A stretch of 64,000 nt of DNA from Oscillospiraceae bacterium (GTDB taxonomy: Bacteria > Bacillota > Clostridia > Oscillospirales > Oscillospiraceae): positions 62,001 through 126,000 of the forward strand of contig WQXY01000001.1 of NCBI GenBank assembly GCA_009781515.1, given 5' to 3'. Within the stretch, counting starts at the first letter, position 1. Every line of letters begins with the position of its first letter. Shown here one piece after another: positions 42,917-52,590 of this stretch. Position numbers and translations under genes: made by a program. The notes below the pieces were generated by a model. That model was not told where the DNA came from. It saw only the letters and a list, made by a program, of their open reading frames with translations, and did no database searches.

Positions 42917-44230
42917 ATGGATTTTGAAGCTGTAAAAGCACGTGCGGAGTTTTACAAAGCAGACATGACAAAACTCCTGCGTGACTTGGTGAAAATTCCC
43001 GGTGAGAGCTGCTTTGAAGAGGGTAAGGTTAAACGTGCTGCCGATGAAATGAAAAAACTCGGTTTTGACAAGGTTGAAATCGACGGCATGGGTAATCTGC
43101 TCGGCTTTATGGGCAGCGGAAAGACGCTCATTGCGTTTGACGGTCATATTGATAATGTGGGCGTCGGAAATGCCGACAACTGGACATTTGACCCGTTTGA
43201 GGGTTATGAAAATGACGAGGAAATCGGCGGGCGTGGTGTGTCTGACCAGCAGGGCGGCATTGTCAGTGCCATTTATGGCGCAAAAATCATGAAAGACCTT
43301 AATTTGCTTACCGATAAGTACACAGTGCTTGTAACGGCAACTGTTCAGGAGGAAGACTGTGACGGGCTTTGTTGGCAGTATATTATCAAAGAGGGTGGCA
43401 TAAAGCCTGAGTTTGTGGTGATTAACGAGCCAACCGACGGCGGCATATATCGCGGACAGCGCGGGCGTATGGAAATCCGCGTTGACGTTAAGGGTGTTTC
43501 CTGTCACGGAAGCGCACCCGAGCGTGGCGACAACGCAATCTACAAAATGGCTGATATCTTGCAAAATGTCCGCAGCTTAAATGAAAATGACGCCGAAGAC
43601 CAAACCGAAATTAAAGGTCTTGTAAAAATGCTCAGTGAGAAATACAACCCCGACTGGAAGGAAGCGAACTTTCTCGGACGCGGCACAATAACCGTCAGTG
43701 AGATATTTTTTACATCACCAAGCAGATGTGCCGTGGCGGACTCCTGTTCGGTTTCTCTCGACAGACGTATGACAGCGGGCGAAACATGGGAGAGCTGCCT
43801 TGAAGAAATCCGAAACCTGCCCGCAGCCAAAAAGTACGGCAGTGATGTAACGGTTTCAATGTATGAGTATGACAAGGCATCTTATAAAAACTGCGTTTAT
43901 CCTATCGAATGTTATTTCCCGACATGGGTAATTCCCGAAGAGCACCCTGTTACGCAGGCAATGATAGAAAGTTATAAGAGCCTATACGGCGATAAACGCA
44001 TCGGCTCGCAAGCTACAATTGAAACCCGCCAAAAGCGTCCGCTTGTTGATAAATGGACGTTTTCGACAAATGGCGTAACAATTATGGGGCGTAACGGTAT
44101 TCCATGCATAGGCTTTGGACCCGGAGCAGAAGCGCAGGCGCATGCACCGAATGAAATCACATGGAAGAGGGACCTCGTAACCGCCGCTGCAGTATTCGCA
44201 GTGCTGCCAAGTAATTATACAAAGGAGTAG
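42917..44230 (+). CDS. ygeY: YgeY family M20-type metallohydrolase
   Basis: A 437-residue M20/ArgE/DapE-like dinuclear zinc hydrolase of the selenium-metabolism-linked YgeY group. The metal site is visible in FDGHIDNVG (His and Asp), [17 protein letters not shown] (Glu pair) and the dimerisation-domain stretch [15 protein letters not shown]. In the purine pathway it probably hydrolyses an amide or ureido bond of an open-ring intermediate before DpaL acts; this is inference from context. AAGGA precedes the ATG. ygeW begins four bases after the stop. Confidence 0.9.
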   Translation: MDFEAVKARAEFYKADMTKLLRDLVKIPGESCFEEGKVKRAADEMKKLGFDKVEIDGMGNLLGFMGSGKTLIAFDGHIDNVGVGNADNWTFDPFEGYENDEEIGGRGVSDQQGGIVSAIYGAKIMKDLNLLTDKYTVLVTATVQEEDCDGLCWQYIIKEGGIKPEFVVINEPTDGGIYRGQRGRMEIRVDVKGVSCHGSAPERGDNAIYKMADILQNVRSLNENDAEDQTEIKGLVKMLSEKYNPDWKEANFLGRGTITVSEIFFTSPSRCAVADSCSVSLDRRMTAGETWESCLEEIRNLPAAKKYGSDVTVSMYEYDKASYKNCVYPIECYFPTWVIPEEHPVTQAMIESYKSLYGDKRIGSQATIETRQKRPLVDKWTFSTNGVTIMGRNGIPCIGFGPGAEAQAHAPNEITWKRDLVTAAAVFAVLPSNYTKE

Positions 44231-44234
44231 GATT

Positions 44235-45431
44235 ATGGGTATAAATATCAAAAAATATGTTGATGAATTAAAAGGTAAAGACATCGCCGCAATGTTTGAA
44301 AATGATTTTCTTTTGACATGGGAAAAAAACGATGATGAGATAAATGCTGTCTTTACGGTTGCCGACGCACTGAGATATCTTCGTGAAAACAACATTTCGG
44401 GCAGAATATTCGACAGCGGGCTTGCCGTGAGTCTTTTCCGTGACAACTCAACGCGAACACGCTTTTCTTTTGCCTCCGCAGCCAATTATCTTGGGCTTAC
44501 CGTGCAGGATTTGGACGAGGGCAAAAGCCAGATTGCTCACGGTGAAACCGTCCGTGAAACAGCAAACATGATATCATTTATGGCTGATGTTATCGGTATT
44601 CGTGACGATATGTTCATCGGCAAGGGCAATACATATATGCGTGAGGTTGCAAAATCGGTTCAGCAGGGTTATGACGAGGGTGTGCTCGCACAGCGCCCGA
44701 CACTTGTTAATCTGCAATGTGATATCGACCACCCGACGCAGTCAATGGCAGATATGCTCCATATAATCCACCACTTTGGTGGGGTGGAAAACCTAAAAGG
44801 TAAAAAAATTGCAATGTCATGGGCATATTCACCCTCATACGGCAAGCCGCTTTCTGTACCGCAGGGAGTAATAGGACTTATGACACGTTTTGGAATGGAC
44901 GTTTGCCTCGCACACCCGAAAGGTTACGAGCTGATGAGCGAAACCATTACCATAGCAGAAAATAATGCAAGAGCGGGTGAGGGCAGCTTCACAAAAACAA
45001 ATGACATGAAAGAAGCCTTTGAGGAAGCCGATATTGTCTATCCGAAAAGCTGGGCACCTTATGAAGCAATGGAAAAACGTACCAAGCTGTACGAAAAAGA
45101 CGACTCACAGGGAATAAAAGAGCTTGAAAAGGAACTCTTAAAGCATAACAAAGAGTTTGTCGACTGGACCTGCACAGAAAAAATGATGAACTTGACAAAG
45201 GACGGAGTAGCGCTTTATATGCACTGCCTGCCTGCTGATATTACAGGTGTCAGCTGCGAAAAGGGCGAGGTTGACGCACCCGTGTTTAACCGCTACCGCG
45301 AGCTTCTTTATAAGGAAGCGGGCTTTAAGCCGTACATAATTGCCGCTATGATGTTTCTCTCAAAATGCAAAGACCCCGCAGATATGCTCAAAAAAATCGT
45401 ATCGGGAGGCGGTATCCCGAGGAGTTTGTAA
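44235..45431 (+). CDS. ygeW: Knotted carbamoyltransferase YgeW
   Basis: A 398-residue member of the aspartate/ornithine carbamoyltransferase superfamily. The carbamoyl phosphate site SLFRDNSTRTRFSF (near residue 60) replaces the standard SxRT loop, and HPTQSMADMLH and HCLPADITG are conserved. YgeW proteins have a trefoil knot and an undefined amino substrate. With ArcC next to it, the likely direction in catabolism is phosphorolysis of a carbamoylated (ureido) intermediate to give carbamoyl phosphate. A GGAG-type site precedes the ATG. Confidence 0.92.
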   Translation: MGINIKKYVDELKGKDIAAMFENDFLLTWEKNDDEINAVFTVADALRYLRENNISGRIFDSGLAVSLFRDNSTRTRFSFASAANYLGLTVQDLDEGKSQIAHGETVRETANMISFMADVIGIRDDMFIGKGNTYMREVAKSVQQGYDEGVLAQRPTLVNLQCDIDHPTQSMADMLHIIHHFGGVENLKGKKIAMSWAYSPSYGKPLSVPQGVIGLMTRFGMDVCLAHPKGYELMSETITIAENNARAGEGSFTKTNDMKEAFEEADIVYPKSWAPYEAMEKRTKLYEKDDSQGIKELEKELLKHNKEFVDWTCTEKMMNLTKDGVALYMHCLPADITGVSCEKGEVDAPVFNRYRELLYKEAGFKPYIIAAMMFLSKCKDPADMLKKIVSGGGIPRSL

Positions 45432-45438
45432 GGAGTTT

Positions 45439-46371
45439 ATGATGAAACGTGTAGTATTGGCTCTTGGAGGAAATGCCTTAGGTGATAATCTGCACGAGCA
45501 AATGATTGCGGTAAAAACCGCCGCCGAGGCTATTGTCGACCTCATAGAGGACGGCTTCGAGGTAATTATAACCCACGGTAACGGGCCGCAGGTTGGCATG
45601 ATTAACCTTGCCATGGAAACTGCGGCAAAAGTCGATGAGAGCCTTTTTTACATACCGATGTCGGTGTGTGTGGCAATGAGTCAGGGTTACATCGGTTATG
45701 ACATTCAAAATGCACTTCGCGAAGAGCTTCTAAACCGTGGCATAAACAAACCCGTTGCCACCATTATTACACAAACACTTGTTGACGCCGAAGATAAAGC
45801 GTTCAAAGACCCGACAAAACCGATTGGTGCTTTCTACAGCAGGCTCGAGGCTGACGAAATGGCAAAACGCGGCTATGACATGAGAGAAGACGCGGGTCGC
45901 GGCTGGCGGCGTGTTGTTGCTTCGCCAAAGCCGATAGGTATAGTTGAAAGTGATACGGTACGTGCACTGCTTGATGCGGGGCATGTGCCTGTGGCTGTCG
46001 GCGGCGGAGGTATTCCGGTTAAAAAAACCGACGGCAGGCACTTAAAAGGAACTTCTGCGGTGGTTGACAAGGATTTTGCAAGCGCCAAACTCGCCGAGGA
46101 GCTTGATGCCGACATGCTTGTTATACTCACGGCTGTTGAGAAGGTTGCAATTAATTTTGGCAAACCAAATGAAACATGGCTGAGCGAAATGTCCGTAGAG
46201 CAGGCGCAAAAATACATAAAAGAGGGGCATTTTGCACCCGGCTCAATGCTTCCGAAAGTGGAAGCGGCACTTTCATTTACGCAGTCCGCTCCGAACCGTA
46301 AGGCACTTATCACAATGCTTGAAACAGCCCGCGACGGTCTCGCAGGCAAAACAGGAACAATAATAACATGA
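45439..46371 (+). CDS. arcC: Carbamate kinase
   Basis: ArcC converts carbamoyl phosphate and ADP to carbamate and ATP, the energy-yielding step of this pathway. The 310-residue protein shows VLALGGNALGDN at the start, THGNGPQVG, VRGWRRVV-like GRGWRRVVASPKP, VAVGGGGIPV and LTAVEKVAINFG. Two ATG codons stand in tandem (45439 and 45442); the second has better spacing from AGGAG. It overlaps mocA by four bases. This is the yqeA position of the E. coli cluster. Confidence 0.94.
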   Translation: MMKRVVLALGGNALGDNLHEQMIAVKTAAEAIVDLIEDGFEVIITHGNGPQVGMINLAMETAAKVDESLFYIPMSVCVAMSQGYIGYDIQNALREELLNRGINKPVATIITQTLVDAEDKAFKDPTKPIGAFYSRLEADEMAKRGYDMREDAGRGWRRVVASPKPIGIVESDTVRALLDAGHVPVAVGGGGIPVKKTDGRHLKGTSAVVDKDFASAKLAEELDADMLVILTAVEKVAINFGKPNETWLSEMSVEQAQKYIKEGHFAPGSMLPKVEAALSFTQSAPNRKALITMLETARDGLAGKTGTIIT

Positions 46372-46934
46372 AACTAAGCATTATACTTTTAGCGGCGGGG
46401 TTGTCGCTTAGAATGGGGCAAGATAAGCTGCTGATGAGCAAGAGTAACATATCGCTTCTGCAAAGCGCCTTTAATCTGCTTGATGAAATTGACGCATTTG
46501 AAAAGATAGTTGTAACAACAAAATCGAGATTGGAGCAGATATCACTGCCGCAAAATGTGCTTGCCATAATTAATGAAGACCCGAAACGTGGTCAAAGCAG
46601 CAGTCTTTGTCTCGGAGTTTCAAATACAACAGGTACGCATTATTTGTTTATGGCGGCAGACCAACCTAAGCTTACCGCTTATGATATCAAGCAAATAACA
46701 GAAACAGCAAAAAATAATCCGGACAAGATTATATATCCGCGAATTGGCGGCAAGCCGAGTATGCCCTCGTTATTTCCCGCCGATTTTCGAAAAAAACTGC
46801 TCGCACTCACGGGTGACACAGGCGGCAGGGTTATACGCGAGGCTTATCCGAAATTGTGCCTTGAAATAAAGCCCGAAAACCCCGAAAACTTTATAGATAT
46901 TGACCGGGCGGAGGATTTTAATGGTATCTCTTAA
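46368..46934 (+). CDS. mocA: Molybdenum cofactor nucleotidyltransferase, MocA-like
   Basis: A 188-residue MobA/MocA-type nucleotidyltransferase with LLAAGLSLRMGQDKLL at the N-terminus, AADQPK in the middle and NIDxxED-like DIDRAEDF at the end. It likely attaches CMP to molybdopterin, giving the cytosine dinucleotide cofactor used by xanthine dehydrogenases. The gene lies directly before the selenium-dependent xanthine dehydrogenase and overlaps it by 14 bases, which fits cofactor supply to that enzyme. Confidence 0.88.
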   Translation: MKLSIILLAAGLSLRMGQDKLLMSKSNISLLQSAFNLLDEIDAFEKIVVTTKSRLEQISLPQNVLAIINEDPKRGQSSSLCLGVSNTTGTHYLFMAADQPKLTAYDIKQITETAKNNPDKIIYPRIGGKPSMPSLFPADFRKKLLALTGDTGGRVIREAYPKLCLEIKPENPENFIDIDRAEDFNGIS

Positions 46935-49479
46935 AATAAACGGTAAAAAAATCGAGTGCAGTGATGAAAATAAAAGGCTCATTGATTTGCTGCGAGATGA
47001 CCTGCGCTTTACATCTGTAAAAGAGGGCTGCGGTGAGGGCGCATGCGGCACATGCATGATAATCATTGACGGCAAAGCTTCGAGAGCTTGTATACATAAA
47101 GTCGGTAAACTCGGCGACAAGAATGTTCAAACGGTTGAGGGCTTATCGGTACGTGAAAGAGATGTCTATTCATATGCATTTGCAAAAACAGGTGCGGTGC
47201 AATGCGGTTTTTGTATTCCCGGCATGGTCATCAGTGCCAAGGCTCTGCTTGATGTAAACAGCAGCCCGACACGCGCTGATGTGAAAAAAGCGATACATGG
47301 CAATATTTGCCGCTGTACGGGATATATAAAAATAGAAGAAGCGATACAACTCGCAGCGGACTTTTTTCGCGAGGGGAGGCAAGTGCCGAAACGGTCGTCC
47401 ACAGGCAAACTCGGCGAGAGCCTTTTTCGCGTAGATGCAGACGAGAAAACACTCGGAACGGGTCTTTATACCGATGACATGGTAATCGACGATATGGTCT
47501 ATGCAAAAGCGCTGAGGACAAAATATCCGAGAGCGCGTGTAATATCTATTGATAAAACAAAAGCCGAAGCACATTCGGATTGCATAAAAATCATTACAGC
47601 GCAGGATATCCCCGGCGATAAAAAATGCGGCCACTTGGTAAAGGACTGGGACGCACTGATTAGCACAGGTGATATAACACGTTATGTCGGTGACGCTTTG
47701 TGCGTTGCTGTCGCAGAAAAAGCCGAGAGCCTTGATGAGATTTTATCGCTCATTACAGTTGAATATGAAATATTAAAGCCTCTTTCGTCGCCCCTTGAGG
47801 CGCTAAGAGAAGACGCTCCGAAAATACATGAGAGCGGAAACATACTAAGTGAGCAGCGCCTTAAGCGCGGGGACGCTGATGCGGCAATCGCCGCTTCAAA
47901 GTTTGTTGTCACAAACCACTACTCGCTGCCTTTTACGGAGCATGCTTTTATGGAGCCCGAGTGTGCAATCGCAATGCCGCAGAGCGACGGACTGCTGCTC
48001 TACACAGGCAGTCAAAGTGTTTACGATGAGCAAAGAGAGATTAGCGGACTGCTTGGTATTGCTGCAGAGCAAATCCATATTCGGGGAATGTTAGTGGGCG
48101 GAGGATTTGGCGGAAAAGAAGACATGAGTGTTCAGCATCACGCCGCGCTCGCCGCATGGCTCACGAAAAGACCCGTCAAAGTGAAATTTTCACGTGCCGA
48201 GAGCTTGCTCGTGCACCCGAAGCGTCATGCAATGGAGATAGACTTTACAACGGCATGTGATGAAAACGGGACTATAACGGCAGTAAAAGCCGAGATTATC
48301 GCTGACACCGGAGCGTATGCAAGCCTCGGCGGTCCTGTTTTGCAACGAAGCTGTACACATGCGGGAGGTCCGTACAACTTCCAAAATATAGATGTAAAAG
48401 GTACAGCTGTTTATACAAACAATCCGCCCGCAGGAGCGTTTCGCGGATTTGGTGTGCCGCAGTCCTGTTTTGCCATGGAAAACAATCTCAATGAGCTTGC
48501 AAAAAAACTCTCTATATCTGCATGGGAAATACGCTACCGCAACGCGATTAAACCGGGACAGCAGCTGCCTAACGGTCAAATCGCCGACGAGTCTACCTCA
48601 CTCGCACAGTGCCTGCTTGCGGTCAAAGACGCCTTTGAAGCTTCCTCGCACACGGGAATTGCCTGCGGGTTCAAAAACTCGGGACTTGGTGTGGGCGTAC
48701 CTGATATCAGCAGGTGTATAATCTCTGTCGAAGACGGAAAAATACATGTCCGCTCAAGTGCGGCGTGTATCGGGCAGGGAATGGCAACTGTTCTGACACA
48801 GATGGTTTGTGAAACAATAGGCATTAGTGCCGACATGGTAGTTGTAGAGCCACCCGACACTACGCGCACGCCAAATGCAGGAACAACTACAGCTTCAAGG
48901 CAAACGCTCTTTTCGGGAGAAGCTGCAATTATCGCTGCCCGAAATCTGCTTGAGGCGCTTGGAACAGTCAAAAAACCCTATGATTTCACTTCGCTTGAGG
49001 GTCAGGAGTTTTATGGTGAATATAACCCGCATACCGACCCGATGGGCAGCGACAAACCGCACCCTGTCAGTCATGTTGCGTACGGCTATGCAACACAGGT
49101 GGCACAGCTTGACGAAGAGGGAAAGCTAATAAAAATCACGGCTGCATATGACCTTGGAACCGTTGTGAACCCGAAAGCGGCAGAGGGGCAAATTGAGGGC
49201 GGCGTACTCATGGGTGTCGGTTATGCACTTACAGAGGACTTTCCTGTCGAAAGCTGCTACCCGACCGCAAAATACGGTACATTGGGACTTATCAGAGCTA
49301 CCGCTGCCCCCGAGATAGAAACAATATTGATAGACACCGCGAAGCAACACAGTGCAAAGCCTGCTTACGGTGCAAAAGGGGTAGGGGAGCTTGCAACAAT
49401 CCCGACAGCCCCCGCAATATCCGGAGCGTTATATAAAATGGACGGAGTTTTGAGGAAAAAACTCCCGATGAAAGGATAA
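46921..49479 (+). CDS. xdh: Selenium-dependent xanthine dehydrogenase, Fe-S/Mo fusion
   Basis: An 852-residue fusion. The N-terminal 160 residues carry two 2Fe-2S domains (CGEGACGTC, CGFCIPG, GNICRCTGY). The rest is the molybdopterin domain (LVGGGFGGKEDMS near 390, GAFRGFGVPQ near 505, CIGQGMATVL, and GAKGVGELATIP with the catalytic Glu). No FAD domain is present, so an outside partner such as YgfK or the rubredoxin must carry electrons. Assignment to the selenium-dependent type rests on this architecture plus ssnA, ygfK, ygeY and mocA nearby. GGAGG within mocA sets ATG 46921. No selenocysteine codon was seen; the selenium would be a labile ligand. Confidence 0.9.
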   Translation: MVSLKINGKKIECSDENKRLIDLLRDDLRFTSVKEGCGEGACGTCMIIIDGKASRACIHKVGKLGDKNVQTVEGLSVRERDVYSYAFAKTGAVQCGFCIPGMVISAKALLDVNSSPTRADVKKAIHGNICRCTGYIKIEEAIQLAADFFREGRQVPKRSSTGKLGESLFRVDADEKTLGTGLYTDDMVIDDMVYAKALRTKYPRARVISIDKTKAEAHSDCIKIITAQDIPGDKKCGHLVKDWDALISTGDITRYVGDALCVAVAEKAESLDEILSLITVEYEILKPLSSPLEALREDAPKIHESGNILSEQRLKRGDADAAIAASKFVVTNHYSLPFTEHAFMEPECAIAMPQSDGLLLYTGSQSVYDEQREISGLLGIAAEQIHIRGMLVGGGFGGKEDMSVQHHAALAAWLTKRPVKVKFSRAESLLVHPKRHAMEIDFTTACDENGTITAVKAEIIADTGAYASLGGPVLQRSCTHAGGPYNFQNIDVKGTAVYTNNPPAGAFRGFGVPQSCFAMENNLNELAKKLSISAWEIRYRNAIKPGQQLPNGQIADESTSLAQCLLAVKDAFEASSHTGIACGFKNSGLGVGVPDISRCIISVEDGKIHVRSSAACIGQGMATVLTQMVCETIGISADMVVVEPPDTTRTPNAGTTTASRQTLFSGEAAIIAARNLLEALGTVKKPYDFTSLEGQEFYGEYNPHTDPMGSDKPHPVSHVAYGYATQVAQLDEEGKLIKITAAYDLGTVVNPKAAEGQIEGGVLMGVGYALTEDFPVESCYPTAKYGTLGLIRATAAPEIETILIDTAKQHSAKPAYGAKGVGELATIPTAPAISGALYKMDGVLRKKLPMKG

Positions 49480-49483
49480 AATA

Positions 49484-49879
49484 ATGACTAACATAGAATT
49501 ATTGGAGTATGCAAAAAAAGCAAGAGAAAATGCGCAGGTCGACTTATCGGGCTTTAAGGTGGGAGCAGCTCTTTTGCTGAAGAGCGGGGAAGTTATCTGC
49601 GGCTGCAACATAGAAGACCCGTCAGGCATTGGTATCACAAATGTTTGTGCTGAAAGATGTGCAATAATAAAAGCCCTCTCGGAGGGGCAGCGTGATTTTG
49701 ATAAAATTGCAGTTGTCGGCGGAGCCGATAAGCTCATTTTTTGCCCGCCATGCGGTGCCTGCAGGCAATATCTGCAGTCATGGTGTCCCGACATTAAAAT
49801 CATTCTATCAGACAATGAAACTATAAAAGAGTATAGTATTAAAGATTTATTACCTCATTCATTCAATGAGGAGTTCTAA
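49484..49879 (+). CDS. cdd: Cytidine deaminase
   Basis: A 131-residue zinc deaminase converting (deoxy)cytidine to (deoxy)uridine, which Udp can then split. The catalytic motif NVCAERCAI (Cys, Glu and the conserved Arg) lies near residue 50 and PPCGACRQ near 88. It begins four bases after the xanthine dehydrogenase stop and is the last gene of the operon. A second cytidine deaminase is encoded at 52591. Confidence 0.93.
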   Translation: MTNIELLEYAKKARENAQVDLSGFKVGAALLLKSGEVICGCNIEDPSGIGITNVCAERCAIIKALSEGQRDFDKIAVVGGADKLIFCPPCGACRQYLQSWCPDIKIILSDNETIKEYSIKDLLPHSFNEEF

Positions 49880-49881
49880 GA

Positions 49882-50058
49882 TATACAACAAATGGTATCT
49901 CACTAATCTTTTTGAGTTGTAGATTAGTGTCTGTTAACGAAATGTAATGAAAAAGAGCAACCTTGTCTGAACGAAGTGAGTTTGGTTGCTCTAATGAAAT
50001 GAGTTTACAGACAATTATATGCAACTCACTTGATTAGTGAGATGCTATTTGTTGTATA
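49882..50058. repeat. 177-base near-complete palindrome between convergent genes
   Basis: The outer arms of 27 bases (49882-49908 and 50032-50058), beginning TATACAACAAAT, differ at two positions. Pairing continues inward with gaps (GAGTTG, TGTCTGT), and the centre has AGAGCAACC pairing with GGTTGCTCT. It contains no gene. It resembles a small non-autonomous inverted-repeat element and could also end transcription from both sides. No clear target-site duplication was seen. Confidence 0.8.
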
Positions 50059-50063
50059 GTATA

Positions 50064-52259
50064 TTAAGTTGCAGTTAAATCATTATACCACTTGACGGAA
50101 GCGATGTAAGTGTCGCTGACCATTGTGGAGTCAAGTTGATTTTCTTCAACAAACTGAGAAACCGCATCCCAGTTGGCATATTCATAATTTTCGTAGAAAC
50201 GGAGCAAATCGGAATATATACCTGTGCGTGTGAGGAGAGAAGAACGGATTTCTTCCGTGACGGGTATATCTTCGAGAAGCTCTTCTTTTGTCATATCCAT
50301 TGCGATATGCAAAAGTGATAACATTCCGACCATAAAGACCTGCTGCGGATTACGCTTAATTCTAAAGCATGGTGCGAGAAGCTCGCCAAAGCGTGCACGA
50401 ATGAGCGACATTCTCACAAGCTCAAGCGGCTTGTCTTCTGCAATGCCGCGAAGTGCAAGTACGGCAATCCACTTTTTAAGGCTTTCTTCGCCCATGTAGG
50501 AAACCGCAGTCGAAATTGACGAAACATTTCGAAGTCCAACTGCCGCAGAGTTTAATATACGAAGAAGCTTATAGGACAAAGCAACATCGGAAGCGATAAC
50601 CGCACTGATTTCCTTAAAGTCCATATAATCTTCCGTGCTCGACAGCTGCATTAAGCGGAAGTAGTTGACCTTAAGCGGGCTGACTTCTTTGGTTTTACGT
50701 CCGACAGCGGGGGTGTTGGTGTTGAAGTAGAAGCCTTGGAACATGTTAAATCCGCCATCTTTGGCTGCCTGATAGTCTTCCATTGTGTCAACGTCCGTTG
50801 CAATAAACCTTACTCTTTGGTTTTTGGCAATCATAACCTTTTGTCTGACACGGTTTGTGTCTGATGCGGCAAATTTGCAATAATCGGCAATCGCAAGCAG
50901 TTCAAGCACCGGAGCACCACTGTCAAGACCTGTCAGTGCAAGCTTGTAACCGTTATTTCGCAGCTCTTCATAAATCTTAATGTCTTTTTGAATATCTGCC
51001 TTTGTAGCTTTTGGCTGAGCAGCCATTTGAACGATAAACTTTTCTTTCGGTAAATTCTTAAGAACAGTAGGGCTGAGCAGCTGCTTGGAATATGTGATGA
51101 AGTAATGCAGATTGTTTTCCAAATCACCGAGTCCGAGTGCGTCAAGTGTACGGTTAAATTCGCTCAGTGTGACTGTTCCGTCGTCATCATCGTCACCCTG
51201 ACTGCGGTCAACAAGCTCATAACCAAAGGTTTTTCCCGCGCCGAGTAAAACAGGCTGAATATTAATAAACATATCCTTAAATTTCTGAGCCTTGTCGTAA
51301 TGGTCTTCAAAGAGAAGTATTTGATTTCGCCCTGCTGCTTTTGCCTGATAGAGGGCAATATCTGCCTTGCGGAGCAAGTCGGATAAGGCAGCACCATGAT
51401 ACGGGAAGAATGAAACGCCGATACTCAAGGTGCATTTAACGTCAATGTTCGGCAGGGTATATGCACGAAGTGCCGACGAGAGAACCTTTGTATAGTGGCT
51501 TTGTAACTGCTCAAGTGATGAAAATTTGCTTGCGGGATTTGAAAGGAAAAGAATAAACTCATCACCGCCGAGACGGTACAGTTTGCCCTTAAAATCGGGA
51601 TTTTCCGAAAGGTGGTCTGTGAGGCGGCGCAGCACGACATCACCGGTGTTGTGACCGTAGGTGTCGTTGACTGTTTTGAAGTGGTCGAGGTCAAAAAGTG
51701 CAACAATGCCGGATAATTCTTTGCCGTTTATTTTATCTTCAACTTCGGCAAAGTCTTCCTTAAGCTTTTGACGGTTTGGCACACCCGTGAGCTGGTCGAC
51801 ATATGCAAGCATATAGAGCCTGTCGTTGGCTTCTTTTTCAGGGGTTATATCGCGCATCATAAAGATTGTGGCAGGCTTGCCGTCTGCCCAGTTGAGCGTA
51901 TTTCTGCGAACTACAAACGACCTGCCGTCTCTGTCGTCGATTTCAAAGGGAGTGCCATCGGCGACTTCGGTTTTTCCGCCGTAGGGGCAGTTTTCGCAAA
52001 GTCCGGGGAAGTGTTTGGAATACACGGCCTTGCATGTAAAAACCTCGCCCTCTTCGTTAATAAGACGATCTTCCGCTCTTGTGTTTGTATATACGACATC
52101 ACAGTTTTTGCCGCGAACGACAATAACTTCCATATCGTGCGGGTCGAGTATCCCGCTGATATCGCCTAAGATACTTCTAAATTCAGCTCTGTGGCTGAAT
52201 TTTTGCATCATTTTATCCTTTGCTTGATTTGCTTTTTGAATGATATCACTAAAACCCAT
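50064..52259 (-). CDS. PAS-GGDEF regulator fused to EAL-like and HDOD domains
   Basis: A 731-residue cytoplasmic signalling protein. A PAS-like domain (about 25-145) includes a cysteine pair in CKAVYSKHFPGLCENCP. The GGDEF domain (about 160-320) has an intact active motif at 231-235 but no RxxD inhibitory site. The C-terminal half follows the YuxH plan: a degenerate EAL domain (FGYELVDRSQ without the catalytic residues; MFQGFYF) then HDOD (YKLLRILNSAAVG, about 525-720). It probably makes c-di-GMP and couples it to an HDOD-based output. First-codon context is moderate. Confidence 0.85.
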   Translation of the reverse strand: MGFSDIIQKANQAKDKMMQKFSHRAEFRSILGDISGILDPHDMEVIVVRGKNCDVVYTNTRAEDRLINEEGEVFTCKAVYSKHFPGLCENCPYGGKTEVADGTPFEIDDRDGRSFVVRRNTLNWADGKPATIFMMRDITPEKEANDRLYMLAYVDQLTGVPNRQKLKEDFAEVEDKINGKELSGIVALFDLDHFKTVNDTYGHNTGDVVLRRLTDHLSENPDFKGKLYRLGGDEFILFLSNPASKFSSLEQLQSHYTKVLSSALRAYTLPNIDVKCTLSIGVSFFPYHGAALSDLLRKADIALYQAKAAGRNQILLFEDHYDKAQKFKDMFINIQPVLLGAGKTFGYELVDRSQGDDDDDGTVTLSEFNRTLDALGLGDLENNLHYFITYSKQLLSPTVLKNLPKEKFIVQMAAQPKATKADIQKDIKIYEELRNNGYKLALTGLDSGAPVLELLAIADYCKFAASDTNRVRQKVMIAKNQRVRFIATDVDTMEDYQAAKDGGFNMFQGFYFNTNTPAVGRKTKEVSPLKVNYFRLMQLSSTEDYMDFKEISAVIASDVALSYKLLRILNSAAVGLRNVSSISTAVSYMGEESLKKWIAVLALRGIAEDKPLELVRMSLIRARFGELLAPCFRIKRNPQQVFMVGMLSLLHIAMDMTKEELLEDIPVTEEIRSSLLTRTGIYSDLLRFYENYEYANWDAVSQFVEENQLDSTMVSDTYIASVKWYNDLTAT

Positions 52260-52276
52260 GGCAGTATTTATCCTCT

Positions 52277-52522
52277 TTAATCTTTGTTGAGATAGTAAGA
52301 GACAAGCTCTTGAAGAAGTTCGTCGCGGTCAAGTCTGCATATAAGTGCGCGTGCGTTGTTGTAGTTTGTGACATAGGTAGGATCCTCGGACAAAATATAT
52401 CCGACGATTTGATTGACAGGGTTATAGCCTTTCTGGCGTAGCGAGTCATACACTACGGAAAGTATTTCGCGTGTGTTATTCTCGCCGCTGATTACATCAA
52501 ATTTTCTCGTATATCCGTCCAA
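52277..52522 (-). CDS. ireB: IreB family regulatory phosphoprotein (UPF0297)
   Basis: 81 residues, with [35 protein letters not shown] in two parts and [19 protein letters not shown], the almost invariant IreB pattern. In Enterococcus IreB is phosphorylated by the kinase IreK and acts in cell-wall stress tolerance. The start codon is TTG at 52522, with GGAGG eight bases upstream. In many Firmicutes ireB is followed by ruvX, but here a GGDEF protein gene follows 17 bases downstream. Confidence 0.92.
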   Translation of the reverse strand: MDGYTRKFDVISGENNTREILSVVYDSLRQKGYNPVNQIVGYILSEDPTYVTNYNNARALICRLDRDELLQELVSYYLNKD

Positions 52523-52590
52523 ACTGTGAAACCTCCGTAGAATATCTACATTTCATTATAACTAAAATAAAAAAAACTGTAAAGAGTAAA

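Noticed and set aside
42659..43564. 301-aa frame antisense to rubredoxin and ygeY
   Set aside because: Residue composition and lack of any motif mark it as a shadow; both sense genes have good ribosome sites.
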